NCBI GenBank assembly: GCA_900548075.1
Contig: URJD01000105.1
Location: 1 to 6,613, forward strand
Reading direction: 5' to 3'
DNA from: an uncultured Collinsella sp.
Lineage (GTDB): Bacteria; Actinomycetota; Coriobacteriia; Coriobacteriales; Coriobacteriaceae
Length of the DNA stretch: 6,613 nt
Shown here: positions 5,961 to 6,613 of the stretch, piece by piece
How the letters are laid out: the number at the start of each line of letters is the position of its first letter
Position numbering within the stretch: the first letter of the stretch is position 1
Position numbers and translations under genes: made by a program
Notes under the pieces: generated by a model
Told to the model about the DNA's origin: nothing
Databases searched by the model: none
Seen by the model: only the letters and a program-made list of their open reading frames with translations

Positions 5961-6613
5961 ATGGCAGCTCGCGTCTGCCTGGTCCACTATCACGAGGTTG
6001 GACTGAAGGGCAAGAACCGCGCACATTTTGAGCATATCCTCATGGATAACATTAAGGCGGCTTTGGCCGCCTTTTCCGTGAACGCCGTGTCTCGAATTTC
6101 CGGTTATATCCTCGTGACCTTTAACGAGCATCAGGCCGACGAGGCGGCGCGCGTTATCCGCACCGTCCCCGGCGTTGCCCGTGTGTCCCTGGCGTACCAC
6201 ACCAACCGCGACCCGCAGGAGTACTGCGCCGCTGCCGTCAAGGCGCTGCGAGAGTTTGGCCCCTTCGATTCGTTTAAGGTTCACGCCAAACGCTCCAATA
6301 CCGACTATGAGCTCACCTCGATTGATATCAATCGTCAGGTGGGCGAGGTGCTGTGTGAGGCCTTCCCCGATAAAAAGGTTCAAATGCACGACCCCGATGC
6401 GATGGTGCACGTACTGGTGGTCCAGGGTAGCGTTTACGTGTACGCGCGCTCCGAGCGCGGCGTGGGCGGTCTGCCGGTGGGTTCTGCCGGCAAGGTCGTG
6501 ACGCTTCTGTCGTCGGGCATCGATTCTCCGGTGGCGACCTGGATGCTCGCGCGTCGCGGCGCGGTGTGCGTGCCGGTACATTTCTCCGGTCGTCCGCAGA
6601 CGCCCGATACGAG
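5961..6613 (+). CDS. thiI: tRNA 4-thiouridine synthase ThiI, 3' partial
   Basis: ThiI adenylates U8 of tRNA and receives sulfur to make 4-thiouridine; in many bacteria it also supplies sulfur for the thiamine thiazole. The frame runs from the ATG at 5961 to the window end: 217 residues plus two bases, about half of a normal protein. The N-terminal ferredoxin-like domain begins VHYHEVGLKGKNR (8-20). The THUMP domain covers about residues 60-165, with VHAKRSNTDYELTSIDINRQVGEVL (107-131) highly typical. GGLPVGSAGKVVTLLSSGIDSPVATWMLARRG (169-200) starts the ATP-pyrophosphatase domain. The PP-loop reads SSGIDSPVA (184-192), with Ser where the family normally has the second Gly of SGGxDS. The sulfur-accepting cysteine and any rhodanese domain lie outside the window. 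There is no clear ribosome site; the ATG abuts the rpoZ TAA, which suggests coupling. Confidence 0.93.
   Translation, partial: MAARVCLVHYHEVGLKGKNRAHFEHILMDNIKAALAAFSVNAVSRISGYILVTFNEHQADEAARVIRTVPGVARVSLAYHTNRDPQEYCAAAVKALREFGPFDSFKVHAKRSNTDYELTSIDINRQVGEVLCEAFPDKKVQMHDPDAMVHVLVVQGSVYVYARSERGVGGLPVGSAGKVVTLLSSGIDSPVATWMLARRGAVCVPVHFSGRPQTPDT

Noticed and set aside
5589..6581. Minus-strand open frame of 330 codons opposite gmk, rpoZ and thiI
   Set aside because: It crosses three well-identified plus-strand genes and is a codon-bias shadow with no recognisable motif or ribosome site.
1..6613. Mobile element, CRISPR array, defence system, tRNA or unusual gene cluster
   Set aside because: All coding space is taken by housekeeping genes with intact motifs and uniform codon use; no transposase, direct-repeat array or RNA gene was seen.

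Overview
The window is about 60% or more GC, fully coding on the plus strand apart from one 239-base gap, and reads as ordinary chromosome from an actinomycete of the Coriobacteriia, most likely Collinsella or a close relative. This placement is inferred. It rests on a clear actinobacterial (mycobacterial-type) integration host factor next to gmk and rpoZ, combined with a class 1B dihydroorotate dehydrogenase (PyrD plus PyrK). That PyrD/PyrK pair is common in Firmicutes and Coriobacteriia and is not the quinone-linked class 2 enzyme usual in other actinobacteria.

Bases 1-4555 hold a de novo pyrimidine (UMP) operon: pyrB (5' end cut off by the window edge), pyrC, pyrK, pyrD, pyrF. Together they run from carbamoyl phosphate plus aspartate to carbamoyl aspartate, dihydroorotate and orotate, then decarboxylate OMP to UMP. 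The missing step, orotate phosphoribosyltransferase (pyrE), and carbamoyl phosphate synthetase (carAB) are not in the window. pyrB/pyrC, pyrK/pyrD and pyrD/pyrF overlap by 17, 1 and 7 bases. The only break is a 92-base pyrC-pyrK spacer, which carries a GC-rich hairpin followed by a T-rich run that looks like an internal terminator or attenuator.

Bases 4556-4794 form the only real intergenic region. It contains a long interrupted inverted repeat just after pyrF (probable operon end), a plausible promoter, and a very regular 14-pair hairpin in or next to the leader of the following operon.

Bases 4795-6613 hold a second operon: mihF (nucleoid protein), gmk (guanylate kinase), rpoZ (RNA polymerase omega) and thiI (tRNA 4-thiouridine synthase, cut off by the window end). 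mihF/gmk and rpoZ/thiI abut with no spacer and gmk/rpoZ are 5 bases apart, so they are probably co-transcribed and translationally coupled. The partial thiI stays open to the window edge.

I found no mobile element, CRISPR array, tRNA or rRNA, and no sign of a novel multigene system. The points most worth a second look are the three hairpins, the altered PP-loop of ThiI, an extra cysteine in the PyrK iron-sulfur site, and the attachment of thiI to the mihF-gmk-rpoZ cluster.
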